Below are positions 26,673-34,880 of a stretch of DNA of 64,000 nucleotides, in pieces. The stretch is from Thalassolituus sp006212115 (lineage in GTDB: Bacteria; Pseudomonadota; Gammaproteobacteria; Pseudomonadales; Oceanobacteraceae), in the NCBI RefSeq assembly GCF_040372045.1, contig NZ_BAABWH010000002.1; one strand, 5' to 3'. The notes under the pieces are model-generated. The model was not told the DNA's origin and made no database searches. It was given only the letters and a program-made list of their open reading frames with translations. The position numbers were made by a program, and so were the translations under genes. How positions within the stretch are numbered: the stretch's first letter is position 1; each line of letters begins with the position of its first letter.

Positions 26673-27527
26673 TTACTTCATCAAAACCTTAACGTAATTC
26701 GGCAGTGCAAAGCTGGCGACGTGCACTTCTGGGTTGTAGTAGCGAGTCTCGATGCCAGCAGCATCGTAGCGCGCCTGAATTTGTTCAACCGACTGCTTGC
26801 GCAGAGACTCGTCGTCAGTCGCCCATGCCAAAGTCATAAAGCCACCCGCGTAGGTTGGCACTGGCATCACATAGAAGCTGGCTTCGTTGTAGAGTTTGCT
26901 CAGACGCTGGTAGGTGTTCGTCACTTCATCGCCCTGCATAAAGGGCACGCCATTCTGAGCTACCATAATGCCGCCTTCATTGAGGCACTTCTTCTCATCG
27001 GCGTAGAAGTCAGAAGTGAACAGCACTTCACCCGGACCGATCGGGTCGGTGGAATCAGAGATGATCACGTCGAACTTGTCAGTGCAATTAGCCACGAAGT
27101 CTTTACCGTCGGCGATCACGATGTTGGCTTTCGGATCGTCGTAGGCGCCATCGGAATGTTTCGGGAAGTACTCTTTACACATGTCGATCACGCTCTGGTC
27201 GATCTCGACCTGAGTCACGTGCTCCACATTTTTGTGGCGCAGAACCTCGCGCAGGATACCGCCATCACCGCCGCCGATGATCAACACGCGCTTTGGATTC
27301 GGGTGCGCCAGCATGGGCACATGAACCATCATCTCGTGGTAGATGAACTCGTCTTTTTCTGTAGTCTGAACGACACCGTCGAGCAGCATGACACGACCCA
27401 GAAAGGGTGTTTCAAAGATCTCAAGGTGCTGGTGTTCAGTCTTCACCTCAAACAATAAATCACTGACTGTGAAAGATTGTGCGTAGTCGTCATAGAGACG
27501 CTCGCGGACGAATTGGTTCTCGCTCAT
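26673..27527 (-). CDS. speE: Polyamine aminopropyltransferase (spermidine synthase)
   Basis: A 284-aa enzyme that transfers aminopropyl from decarboxylated SAM to putrescine. It has the Rossmann motif VLIIGGGDGGILREVLRH, the substrate residues of DEFIYHEMMVHVP, IADGKDFV and DVIISDSTDPIGPGEVLF (catalytic Asp in the DSTDP loop), and MTLAWATDD. Length matches the bacterial family (~285). It is a single-gene unit; speD was not seen nearby. Confidence 0.97.
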   Translation of the reverse strand: MSENQFVRERLYDDYAQSFTVSDLLFEVKTEHQHLEIFETPFLGRVMLLDGVVQTTEKDEFIYHEMMVHVPMLAHPNPKRVLIIGGGDGGILREVLRHKNVEHVTQVEIDQSVIDMCKEYFPKHSDGAYDDPKANIVIADGKDFVANCTDKFDVIISDSTDPIGPGEVLFTSDFYADEKKCLNEGGIMVAQNGVPFMQGDEVTNTYQRLSKLYNEASFYVMPVPTYAGGFMTLAWATDDESLRKQSVEQIQARYDAAGIETRYYNPEVHVASFALPNYVKVLMK

Positions 27528-27722
27528 GAGAATGCCCTGCGGGTAAGGAAATAAGGTGCGCGATTATAACCACCGTCCAAGTCTTAGACTAGCGACACAG
27601 GGTTAAACGCTCCAACCACTAAAAAGCCTAACGTAAATTTACATGTGTTTACTATCTGACCAATAACACTACCGTTATATTTGTTCCAGCTGAATAACAG
27701 CTCCAAAGCAAAAGGATTGCAC

Positions 27723-28658
27723 ATGAAAACAAGAATATTCGCTCTAACCCCGCTCGTTATCGCTCTGTTTGGCTGTGGAGCCGACGAGAACAGTAACAAC
27801 CAGAACGAAGGCATGCTCACTTTGAATGAGCTCGAAGCAGCACTTCCCATATCGGCACAGAGTACAAACAGCAACGGCCTCACAGGACTCTGGCTTATGC
27901 AGTTTACGTCACAGCTTGCAGTCGACAACGCAACGGAAAATGACGAAACAGCACAACTTCATTACCTCCACGGACGGCAGGTTACGCTCATCACTGAAAC
28001 TGATGACGGTTTTACAACCAGTTTCTGTGGAAGCTCTGCATTTCATGGAGATATCAATTTTTCAAAGACAACAGAGGCGGAAGAGTCAACCTATTCTGCA
28101 GGTGTTGTCTCGGATACAACGCACTTCAACCTCAACATCAGTGACAACCTTGAAATGGAAGGTGACCTGATGATTCCGCTAGAGAACAACGTTGTTGGAA
28201 CCTATCATCTTCTTGGCCTTAAGCTCAGCGACTCCACAACATTTGCTGGTGCGAGTAACGAATTGGATATCGACGCTAGCCTTACACTGGACGGTGAGCA
28301 GTACGAATTCTCAGAGCTTGGGCAAACTCTGACTTGTATCGGTGATAGTACTGGCACGGCAACAGACTTCCCGTCTGACACACAAACTCCTGCAAGTTAC
28401 TCAGGGCTCAGCACAACAGGGGGAGCTACCATCGCAGTCAGCTTTGCTCTGGGCGAGCTTGAATGCCCATTAGGTACAGATGATAGTGGTGATGATGTAA
28501 CAGCTATTGCATGTGATGGTATAAGCACATCGGAGATTCAAGGCACTCCGTTCGATGATGAGGATACAATACTCAACACAGGTTTCCGTGTTCTACCGAG
28601 CGAAAGCCCTGAACAAATATTTGAATTTAGCGCCACCATCAGTGCCCCTGAAGCCTGA
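27723..28658 (+). CDS. Hypothetical lipoprotein, paralogue of the one at 29995
   Basis: A 311-aa protein from ATG 27723 (AAAGGA upstream); a longer frame from 27681 would put charged residues before the signal. The signal MKTRIFALTPLVIALFGC ends in a lipobox Cys at 18. The mature part is beta-rich and acidic. Its pattern GLWLMQ...GRQVTLITETDDG...C...FHG...GQTLTCIG recurs in the lipoprotein at 29995, so the two look like distant paralogues. No recognised domain. Probably outer-membrane anchored. Confidence 0.75.
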   Translation: MKTRIFALTPLVIALFGCGADENSNNQNEGMLTLNELEAALPISAQSTNSNGLTGLWLMQFTSQLAVDNATENDETAQLHYLHGRQVTLITETDDGFTTSFCGSSAFHGDINFSKTTEAEESTYSAGVVSDTTHFNLNISDNLEMEGDLMIPLENNVVGTYHLLGLKLSDSTTFAGASNELDIDASLTLDGEQYEFSELGQTLTCIGDSTGTATDFPSDTQTPASYSGLSTTGGATIAVSFALGELECPLGTDDSGDDVTAIACDGISTSEIQGTPFDDEDTILNTGFRVLPSESPEQIFEFSATISAPEA

Positions 28659-28679
28659 TCCACGCGCTTAACGAGAAAT

Positions 28680-28710
28680 AGAAAAGGCCAGCAATTGCTG
28701 GCCTTTTTCT
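28680..28710. terminator. Bidirectional terminator between lipoprotein and hydrolase genes
   Basis: AAAAGGCCAGCAATTGCTGGCCTTTTT is a perfect palindrome with a T run, shared by the convergent genes ending at 28658 and 28735. Confidence 0.85.
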
Positions 28711-28734
28711 TTACTGCTTTGTGCGAACCTTAAC

Positions 28735-29673
28735 TTACTGATTCAACAGCAGGATAAAGTCCTTCAGGTCCTGAGCGGTTTCTTTCGGCGCTTCAAGCTG
28801 TGGCAAGTGACCAATACCTTCCATCTTGATGGTTGTCACGTTCTGCATCAACTGCTCGAGTACGTCAGTCGCACCATGGTGCAGAACACGATCTTCCAGG
28901 CCCCATACGAGCAGGGTCGGCGTTTCCATACCTGTTACCCGTTCTTCTACGCTATCTGCCTTAATCTGCGCGAAGATGTTCTGCTCGAGGTCAAAGTTAG
29001 CAATGCGCTTTTGAGCCATCTGATCAAGTACGAAGCCCGGTACGAAAGGCGGCTCGCTCATCACCATGTCGAACACATCGCGGAACTCGCTTTCTGTTTT
29101 CGCCGTCAGTGGGTTCACGCCTGTCTCCGCAATGATTTCCATCATTTCAGACTCAGGAGCAGACCAGACACCGCCCGGATCGAGCAACCACAGGCTTTTC
29201 ACTTCCGCTGGGTAAAGAGCAGCGTAGGTCATGGCGATGTGCCCACCCATAGAGCTCCCGCCCATGTGAATTTTTCGCTCAAGGTTCAGTTCGGTGAACA
29301 GCGCATGTAAGCGCTTAGCCTGAGCAGTCGGCGAATAATCGGCTGTTTTCGGCTTAGAAGACTCACCAAAGCCAATATGATCAGGAATGATCAGGTGGAA
29401 ATCTTTCAGGTAAGGAGCAGACTCAGTGAAGTTATCTTTATCCGCACCAAAGCCATGCAAGAGCACCAGCGTCTCAGCGTCGGTGTTATCTGACTCCAGA
29501 TATACGTATTTCAGACCACTCGGCAGAACAATCTCTTTTTCTTCGAGGTTACCCAGGCAACGTTTTACATCGACCAGAAACTCAGCAGTTTTTGCCGGAA
29601 TGAAAAGTACGGCGCTCATGATGCCGAGGACAGCCACCAGAACGACTGCGGCAGCGATTTTGACCAATTTCAT
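28735..29673 (-). CDS. Membrane-anchored alpha/beta hydrolase
   Basis: A 312-aa protein starting after a strong AAAGGAG. An N-terminal hydrophobic helix (KIAAAVVLVAVLGIMSAVLF) is a signal anchor. The alpha/beta-hydrolase core follows: oxyanion HGFGADKDNF, nucleophile elbow GGSSMGGHIA, acid Asp in VWGLEDRVL and catalytic His in GIGHLPQLE. It resembles lipases/esterases such as P. aeruginosa LipC-type or Moraxella lip3-like esterases; the substrate cannot be told. It lies between two related lipoprotein genes on the opposite strand. Confidence 0.9.
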   Translation of the reverse strand: MKLVKIAAAVVLVAVLGIMSAVLFIPAKTAEFLVDVKRCLGNLEEKEIVLPSGLKYVYLESDNTDAETLVLLHGFGADKDNFTESAPYLKDFHLIIPDHIGFGESSKPKTADYSPTAQAKRLHALFTELNLERKIHMGGSSMGGHIAMTYAALYPAEVKSLWLLDPGGVWSAPESEMMEIIAETGVNPLTAKTESEFRDVFDMVMSEPPFVPGFVLDQMAQKRIANFDLEQNIFAQIKADSVEERVTGMETPTLLVWGLEDRVLHHGATDVLEQLMQNVTTIKMEGIGHLPQLEAPKETAQDLKDFILLLNQ

Positions 29674-29994
29674 GCTTACTCCTTTGAATGGGGTCTGTTA
29701 AGAACATGCCGGCACAATCATAGGCCTTTGATTACCACGATCCCATATCTTTTCCGGACAGATTTACCCACACCCAAAAGAACGAGAGGCGCTATCGGAG
29801 CGCTACCATCGGCAGGTGTGTTGCAGGCCAGTCGGTTTGTCTGTGACAAATTTGACAGAAACAGCGGAGTTTAAAGCGAGTTCTGTGACCCCCTGCTCAA
29901 ATTAATATATTTGTCATTAAGCACCCATTTTCTTTCAGAGGTAGCTTGATATGGTAATCAGCCATTCAGCGAATTCTTCAGAAAAGGAGTTGTT
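29674..29994. other. Intergenic region with a short palindrome
   Basis: A 321-base gap between divergent genes. It holds the inverted repeat TTTGTCTGTGACAAA (29836-29850), followed directly by TTGACA (29852-29857), which could be an operator over a -35 element, and an AT-rich stretch near 29900-29925. No open frame with a ribosome binding site was found. AAAGGAG at 29982-29988 serves the gene at 29995. Confidence 0.4.
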
Positions 29995-30696
29995 ATGAAA
30001 GCCAGACGCTCTGTCTTATCTTCGCTTGTTCTGTCGCTTACCGTCGGCCTGGCAGGTTGTATGAGTGACAATACGAACGCCGAACATACCCACGAGAATA
30101 CCTCTCCGGCGGGAGTCTGGTTCATCAGTAGCATCATCTCAGACACAACAAACGCAGCTGGCGAAGTCATTCAGACGCAGCAAACCGGCCGACAATTGGT
30201 GGTTCTCGAAGAAACCGGCGGAAATACTTTCAAGCTCCACAATTGTCAGTCAGGCGATATGCACCTAAGCCTTAATCGGGACACATCGTCGTTTCATGGT
30301 GCGGTCAGCTTTACCGATAACGACGCACTCAAGCCGTACAACGAGTCAGAAGTCATTCATATCGCTGTCGATGAGGATCACTTAACCGGCACCTTACAAC
30401 GCTTTGACCGCAATCTGGATGGTTCATGGGATAGCCACCAGCAAGGGTATTTTGAGGGACACAAAGTCAGCTCCGCCCAAACTCTGGAAGCGCTCAGCAG
30501 AGAAGAAATCAGCGCACTGTTGGGTGAGACCCACAACTACGCCAGCGAAGATAAGATATTAGGGCAGACGTGCGCAGCATTCGCACGCATCAGCACAACC
30601 GGCACCCAGAATACCGTCGCGGCGTCCGACGTCCTTGAGCTACTGACTCCAGAACCTCAACCCGATGTGATGATCGCGTCGGGGAATACACCGTAA
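29995..30696 (+). CDS. Hypothetical lipoprotein, paralogue of the one at 27723
   Basis: A 233-aa protein with signal MKARRSVLSSLVLSLTVGLA ending in the lipobox LAGC. The mature region has GVWFISS, GRQLVVLEETGGN, a Cys-containing HNCQSGD, SSFHGAVSF and GQTCAAFARI. The same pattern in the same order is seen in the lipoprotein at 27723. No catalytic motif. It ends 28 bases before the parC stop on the other strand; no clear terminator separates them. Confidence 0.75.
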   Translation: MKARRSVLSSLVLSLTVGLAGCMSDNTNAEHTHENTSPAGVWFISSIISDTTNAAGEVIQTQQTGRQLVVLEETGGNTFKLHNCQSGDMHLSLNRDTSSFHGAVSFTDNDALKPYNESEVIHIAVDEDHLTGTLQRFDRNLDGSWDSHQQGYFEGHKVSSAQTLEALSREEISALLGETHNYASEDKILGQTCAAFARISTTGTQNTVAASDVLELLTPEPQPDVMIASGNTP

Positions 30697-30723
30697 ACCA
30701 CCGACGCAGATAGGTCAGGCCGG

Positions 30724-32982
30724 TTACTCGGCGGCCTGAATTTCCATTGAATCGACGTTCTGGAACCCTCGAGGCAATTTGTTACCCCGGCGACCACGCT
30801 CGCCCTGATAATGCTCTAAGTCGGCAAACTTCAGTTTCAGATGACGTTTCCCGGCATGCACCAGCAAGGTGTCGCCTTCTTTGAAGGCCAGCGTCGCGAC
30901 CATCAATTCTTCCCGCTCAGCGGCGCGGGCGGCATTGATGTTGATCATCTTATTCCCTTTGCCCCGCGCCATCTGTGGCAGATCCGCTGCTGGGAACACG
31001 AGCATGCGCCCTTCGTTACTCACGGCCGCAATCCAGCTTTTCTCTGGTTCATCGATCAGCTTAGGCGGCAAGACCTTCGCATTATTCGGCACAGTGACTA
31101 ACGTCTTACCTGCTTTGTTCTTGCTTTGCATATCGGCCAGTGTACCGATGAAGCCATAGCCAGCGTCGGTACTCAGCAGGTACTGCTCATCGTCTTTGCC
31201 CATCAGAGCATTAGTGAACAGGCCGCCAGCTGGTGGATTCAGCTTGCCTGTCAGAGGCTCGCCCTGACCTCGTGCCGACGGTAGCGTATGCGCCAACAAG
31301 CTGTACGATCGCCCGGTGTTATCCAGGAAAATTACACTCTGGTTGGACTTACCTTTCGCAGAAGTCAGATAACTGTCTCCCGCTTTGTAACTCAGATTTT
31401 CACCATCTACATCGTGGCCTTTTGCTGCCCGGACCCAGCCTTTCTGGGACAGAACAACGGTCACGGGGTCGGCTGATATCAACTCGGTTTCGCTGAAAGC
31501 TCGGGCTTCAGCACGAGTCACAACCGGCGAGCGACGCTCATCTCCATATTGTTCCGCATCGGCTGTCAGCTCTTTCTTGATCAGCGTTTTCATGCGGCGT
31601 TCAGAACCCAGGGTTTTCTCGAGCATGTCACGCTCTTTCTCGAGTTCATCCTGCTCGCCACGAATTTTCATTTCTTCGAGCTTAGCCAGGTGGCGCAGTT
31701 TTAATTCCAGAATGGCCTCGGCCTGAATATCTGAAATCCCGAAACGCGCCATCAGAACCGGCTTTGGCTTGTCTTCGGTCCGGATAATGTCGATGACTTC
31801 ATCAATATTGAGGAAGGCAACCAACAAGCCCTCGAGGATATGCAAACGCGCCAATACTTTATCGAGTCGATGCTGCAAACGACGGCGCACTGTCCCAGTG
31901 CGGTATTCCAACCACTCACTGAGCATGGTCTTCAGGTCTTTTACCTGTGGACGACCGTCAAGACCGATGACATTCATGTTCACACGGTAGTTTTTCTCAA
32001 GATCCGTGGTCGCAAACAAATGCGCCATAACGGCCTCGGCATCGACCCGGTTGGATTTAGGAACGATAACAAGACGGGTGGGGTTTTCGTGGTCCGACTC
32101 ATCCCGCAAGTCCGTCACCAGTGGTAACTTCTTCGCCTGCATTTGCGCGGCAATCTGCTCAAGAATTTTGGCACCAGACACTTGGTGCGGTAACGCGGTA
32201 ATCACAATATCACCGTCTTCTTTGCGATAGACAGCGCGCATTTTGACGCTGCCCCTGCCGGTGCGATAAATCTTACGGAGGTCGTCCCGCGGGGTGATGA
32301 TTTCGGCTTCAGTTGGGAAGTCAGGCGCAACCACATGCTCACACAACGCGTCGATATCAGCCTTAGGTTCGTCGAGCAAGCGGATACAAGCCGACGTAAC
32401 TTCACGAACATTGTGTGGCGGGATGTCGGTTGCCATACCTACCGCGATACCCGTTGTGCCATTCAACATGACCGTCGGCAAACGCGCGGGCAGCGTTGCG
32501 GGCTCGTCCATGGTGCCGTCAAAGTTAGGCTGCCATTCGACCGTCCCCTGACCAAGTTCACTCAGCAGTACGTCAGCGAATGGTGACAACTTGGCTTCGG
32601 TGTAACGCATGGCGGCGAAGGATTTTGGATCATCCGGTGCCCCCCAGTTCCCCTGGCCATCAACCAACGGGTAGCGGTAAGAGAACGGCTGAGCCATCAA
32701 CACCATGGCCTCGTAACAGGCACTGTCACCGTGAGGATGATATTTACCCAACACGTCACCCACTGTACGAGCCGATTTTTTGTACTTGGCGGTAGACTTC
32801 AACCCCAGTTCGCTCATGGCGTAGATAATACGGCGCTGAACGGGCTTCATACCGTCGCCGACGTGGGGCAATGCGCGGTCAAGAATCACGTACATGGAGT
32901 AATTCAGGTACGCATTCTCGGTATATTGTTTCAGAGACTGGCGTTCGACGCCGTCATCGGTATAACTGATCTGATCCGTCAT
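30724..32982 (-). CDS. parC: DNA topoisomerase IV subunit A
   Basis: A 752-aa breakage-reunion subunit that with ParE decatenates daughter chromosomes. It begins with YTENAYLNYSMYVILDRALP and has DGMKPVQRRIIYAMSELGL, the quinolone-resistance region HPHGDSACYEAMVLMAQPFS and catalytic Tyr in AMRYTEAKLS. The C-terminal beta-pinwheel is present (GRRGNKLPRGFQ at the end). In the quinolone-resistance region the Ser-Ala-Cys-Tyr-Glu stretch is like wild type. It is the last gene of the nudF-to-parC string, behind the GGDEF-EAL gene. Confidence 0.97.
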   Translation of the reverse strand: MTDQISYTDDGVERQSLKQYTENAYLNYSMYVILDRALPHVGDGMKPVQRRIIYAMSELGLKSTAKYKKSARTVGDVLGKYHPHGDSACYEAMVLMAQPFSYRYPLVDGQGNWGAPDDPKSFAAMRYTEAKLSPFADVLLSELGQGTVEWQPNFDGTMDEPATLPARLPTVMLNGTTGIAVGMATDIPPHNVREVTSACIRLLDEPKADIDALCEHVVAPDFPTEAEIITPRDDLRKIYRTGRGSVKMRAVYRKEDGDIVITALPHQVSGAKILEQIAAQMQAKKLPLVTDLRDESDHENPTRLVIVPKSNRVDAEAVMAHLFATTDLEKNYRVNMNVIGLDGRPQVKDLKTMLSEWLEYRTGTVRRRLQHRLDKVLARLHILEGLLVAFLNIDEVIDIIRTEDKPKPVLMARFGISDIQAEAILELKLRHLAKLEEMKIRGEQDELEKERDMLEKTLGSERRMKTLIKKELTADAEQYGDERRSPVVTRAEARAFSETELISADPVTVVLSQKGWVRAAKGHDVDGENLSYKAGDSYLTSAKGKSNQSVIFLDNTGRSYSLLAHTLPSARGQGEPLTGKLNPPAGGLFTNALMGKDDEQYLLSTDAGYGFIGTLADMQSKNKAGKTLVTVPNNAKVLPPKLIDEPEKSWIAAVSNEGRMLVFPAADLPQMARGKGNKMININAARAAEREELMVATLAFKEGDTLLVHAGKRHLKLKFADLEHYQGERGRRGNKLPRGFQNVDSMEIQAAE

Positions 32983-33039
32983 AGTGTTCGCTTGTCTGAT
33001 CCCGGAAGCACTTGCTCAACTCCGGTTTTATACAATGAA

Positions 33040-34863
33040 TTAAGAATACTGCCTAAGAAAATCATCACCCGCCATAGGGCGGGCATAGCGGAAACCCTGC
33101 AACCATTGGCACCCGAGGTCTGACAGGGTCTTACCTTGTTCGTCGTTCTCTACGCCCTCAGCGACTACCTGAATATTCAGACTGCTGGCCATGGCGACAA
33201 TGGCACGAGCGATTTCGTAATCGTTGTCCTGATCATGGATATTACGCACGAAAGAACGATCAATCTTAAGTACGCTGACCGGCATCTCTTTGAGCTTACT
33301 CAACGAAGAGTAACCCGTACCAAAATCGTCGATCGAGAACTCCACACCCAGCGCCCGCAGTTGATGTATCTGGTTATTAACCTCAGTCATTCCTGACATC
33401 ATTAAAGATTCAGTGACTTCCAGCTCCAGCCATTCCGGCTGAAAGTCCGACTCTTTCATGATTGCCTCGACGGTGTCAGCAAAACGGCTGTTAATCTGCA
33501 TGGCCGAGACGTTGACGGCAATTTTTTCCAGCAACAATCCGTTTTGACGCCAGCGCATAAACTCGGCACACGCACGTCGTAACACCCAAAAACCCAGCTC
33601 CCGAATCAATCCACTGCTTTCGGCCAGCGGAATAAACTCATGAGGCGAAATCTGGCCTCGTTCATCGTGCGGCCAGCGAATCAGGGTTTCGACCCGACGC
33701 GGTTTATCTTCTCCGGGGCGGAACTGGCCCTGATACTCGAGGCTGAATTCCTCATTCTCGACCGCATCCCGTAAATCCTGCTCCAACGACAACTGACTGC
33801 TTTTGTGAGCAGACAGAGCTTCGGAATAGCGGCAACTGCGATTGCGGCCCAAGGCTTTAGCATGGTGTAAAGCAGCGTCCGCATGCACAAGCAGTATGTC
33901 ACTGTTGTCGCCATGATCGGGCGACATTGCGATACCGGCGCTGGCGCTGATACTCAGCAGGTGCCCCTGTAGCTGATACGCACGCGATACCGCTTCCAGT
34001 AACTGAGCACATTTCTGCTCGACATACTCTTCATCGGCCTGAGTAAGTACCACTACAAACTCATCACCACTCAGCCGGGCACAGATATCACTGTCCCGCA
34101 GGTTGCTGTTCAGGCGGTGCGCCACATCACGCAACAACAAATCACCAATCGTGTGGCCGAGTGCATCGTTCACTTCACGGAAGCGATCAAGGTCGATAAA
34201 AATCACCGCCAATGACTCACCGCTGCGCTTGGCCATCTGCAGTGCAAAGGTCAGCGTTTCATGCAGCAGAGCCCGATTAGCCAGCCCGGTCAGGATGTCG
34301 TGGCGCGCCTGAAATTCGAGCTTCTGTTGCCGCTTACGAGACTCGGTAATATCGCGACACGTTAACAACACACCAACGCATTCGTGTCGGTCGCTGAACA
34401 GTGGCTGGCGATGAATCTCCAGCAAGACTTTCGCCCCATCAGGGCCACTGAGCCACTCTTCCGAACGCAGTGCGCTGCGTCGTTCGATCGCGTCTTTGTC
34501 GCCCTGGCGCATTTGCTCTGCGGTTCGCGCGTCAAACAGATCAGCGTCTGACATACCTTTGACTGTATCCACAGTCCGCCCAAGAAACCGGCTACCGGGG
34601 CCATTGCATAAACGATACGTACCGGAACGGTCTTTGTAGAAGACCATTTCAGGTAATGCGCCGAAGATATTGCCCAGCAAGGCCGCGTGCGCATCCAGCT
34701 CGCGATCGCTGCGAACACGTAGCTGGCGCTGCTGCAGTAGCAACAGCACGGTAAACACGGAGATCATGGCAAGCAGCAAGACCGCCAGAACCAAATCAAC
34801 GGGATCTGCTGCAATGCCCTCCGCCATCGCCGGAGCGGCCATTGATAACGCCGCAAACAACAC
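33040..34863 (-). CDS. PAS-GGDEF-EAL protein with variant SGDEF motif
   Basis: A 607-aa membrane protein from GTG 34863. A short hydrophobic N-terminus ending AMA-EG looks like a signal, then one transmembrane helix (VDLVLAVLLLAMISVFTVLL) and a PAS domain (~50-170, GALPEMVFYKDRSGTYRL). The GGDEF domain has SGDEF at its active site with an RDSD I-site five residues before it. The EAL domain has ETLIRW in place of EAL but keeps NVSAMQI, ELEVTES, DDFGTGYSSL, KIDRSF and AEGVEN, so phosphodiesterase activity is likely. The gene sits between parE and parC; no good ribosome binding site was seen, so the start is uncertain. Confidence 0.9.
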   Translation of the reverse strand: MLFAALSMAAPAMAEGIAADPVDLVLAVLLLAMISVFTVLLLLQQRQLRVRSDRELDAHAALLGNIFGALPEMVFYKDRSGTYRLCNGPGSRFLGRTVDTVKGMSDADLFDARTAEQMRQGDKDAIERRSALRSEEWLSGPDGAKVLLEIHRQPLFSDRHECVGVLLTCRDITESRKRQQKLEFQARHDILTGLANRALLHETLTFALQMAKRSGESLAVIFIDLDRFREVNDALGHTIGDLLLRDVAHRLNSNLRDSDICARLSGDEFVVVLTQADEEYVEQKCAQLLEAVSRAYQLQGHLLSISASAGIAMSPDHGDNSDILLVHADAALHHAKALGRNRSCRYSEALSAHKSSQLSLEQDLRDAVENEEFSLEYQGQFRPGEDKPRRVETLIRWPHDERGQISPHEFIPLAESSGLIRELGFWVLRRACAEFMRWRQNGLLLEKIAVNVSAMQINSRFADTVEAIMKESDFQPEWLELEVTESLMMSGMTEVNNQIHQLRALGVEFSIDDFGTGYSSLSKLKEMPVSVLKIDRSFVRNIHDQDNDYEIARAIVAMASSLNIQVVAEGVENDEQGKTLSDLGCQWLQGFRYARPMAGDDFLRQYS

Positions 34864-34880
34864 GGCGGAGCGAAGGAAAA

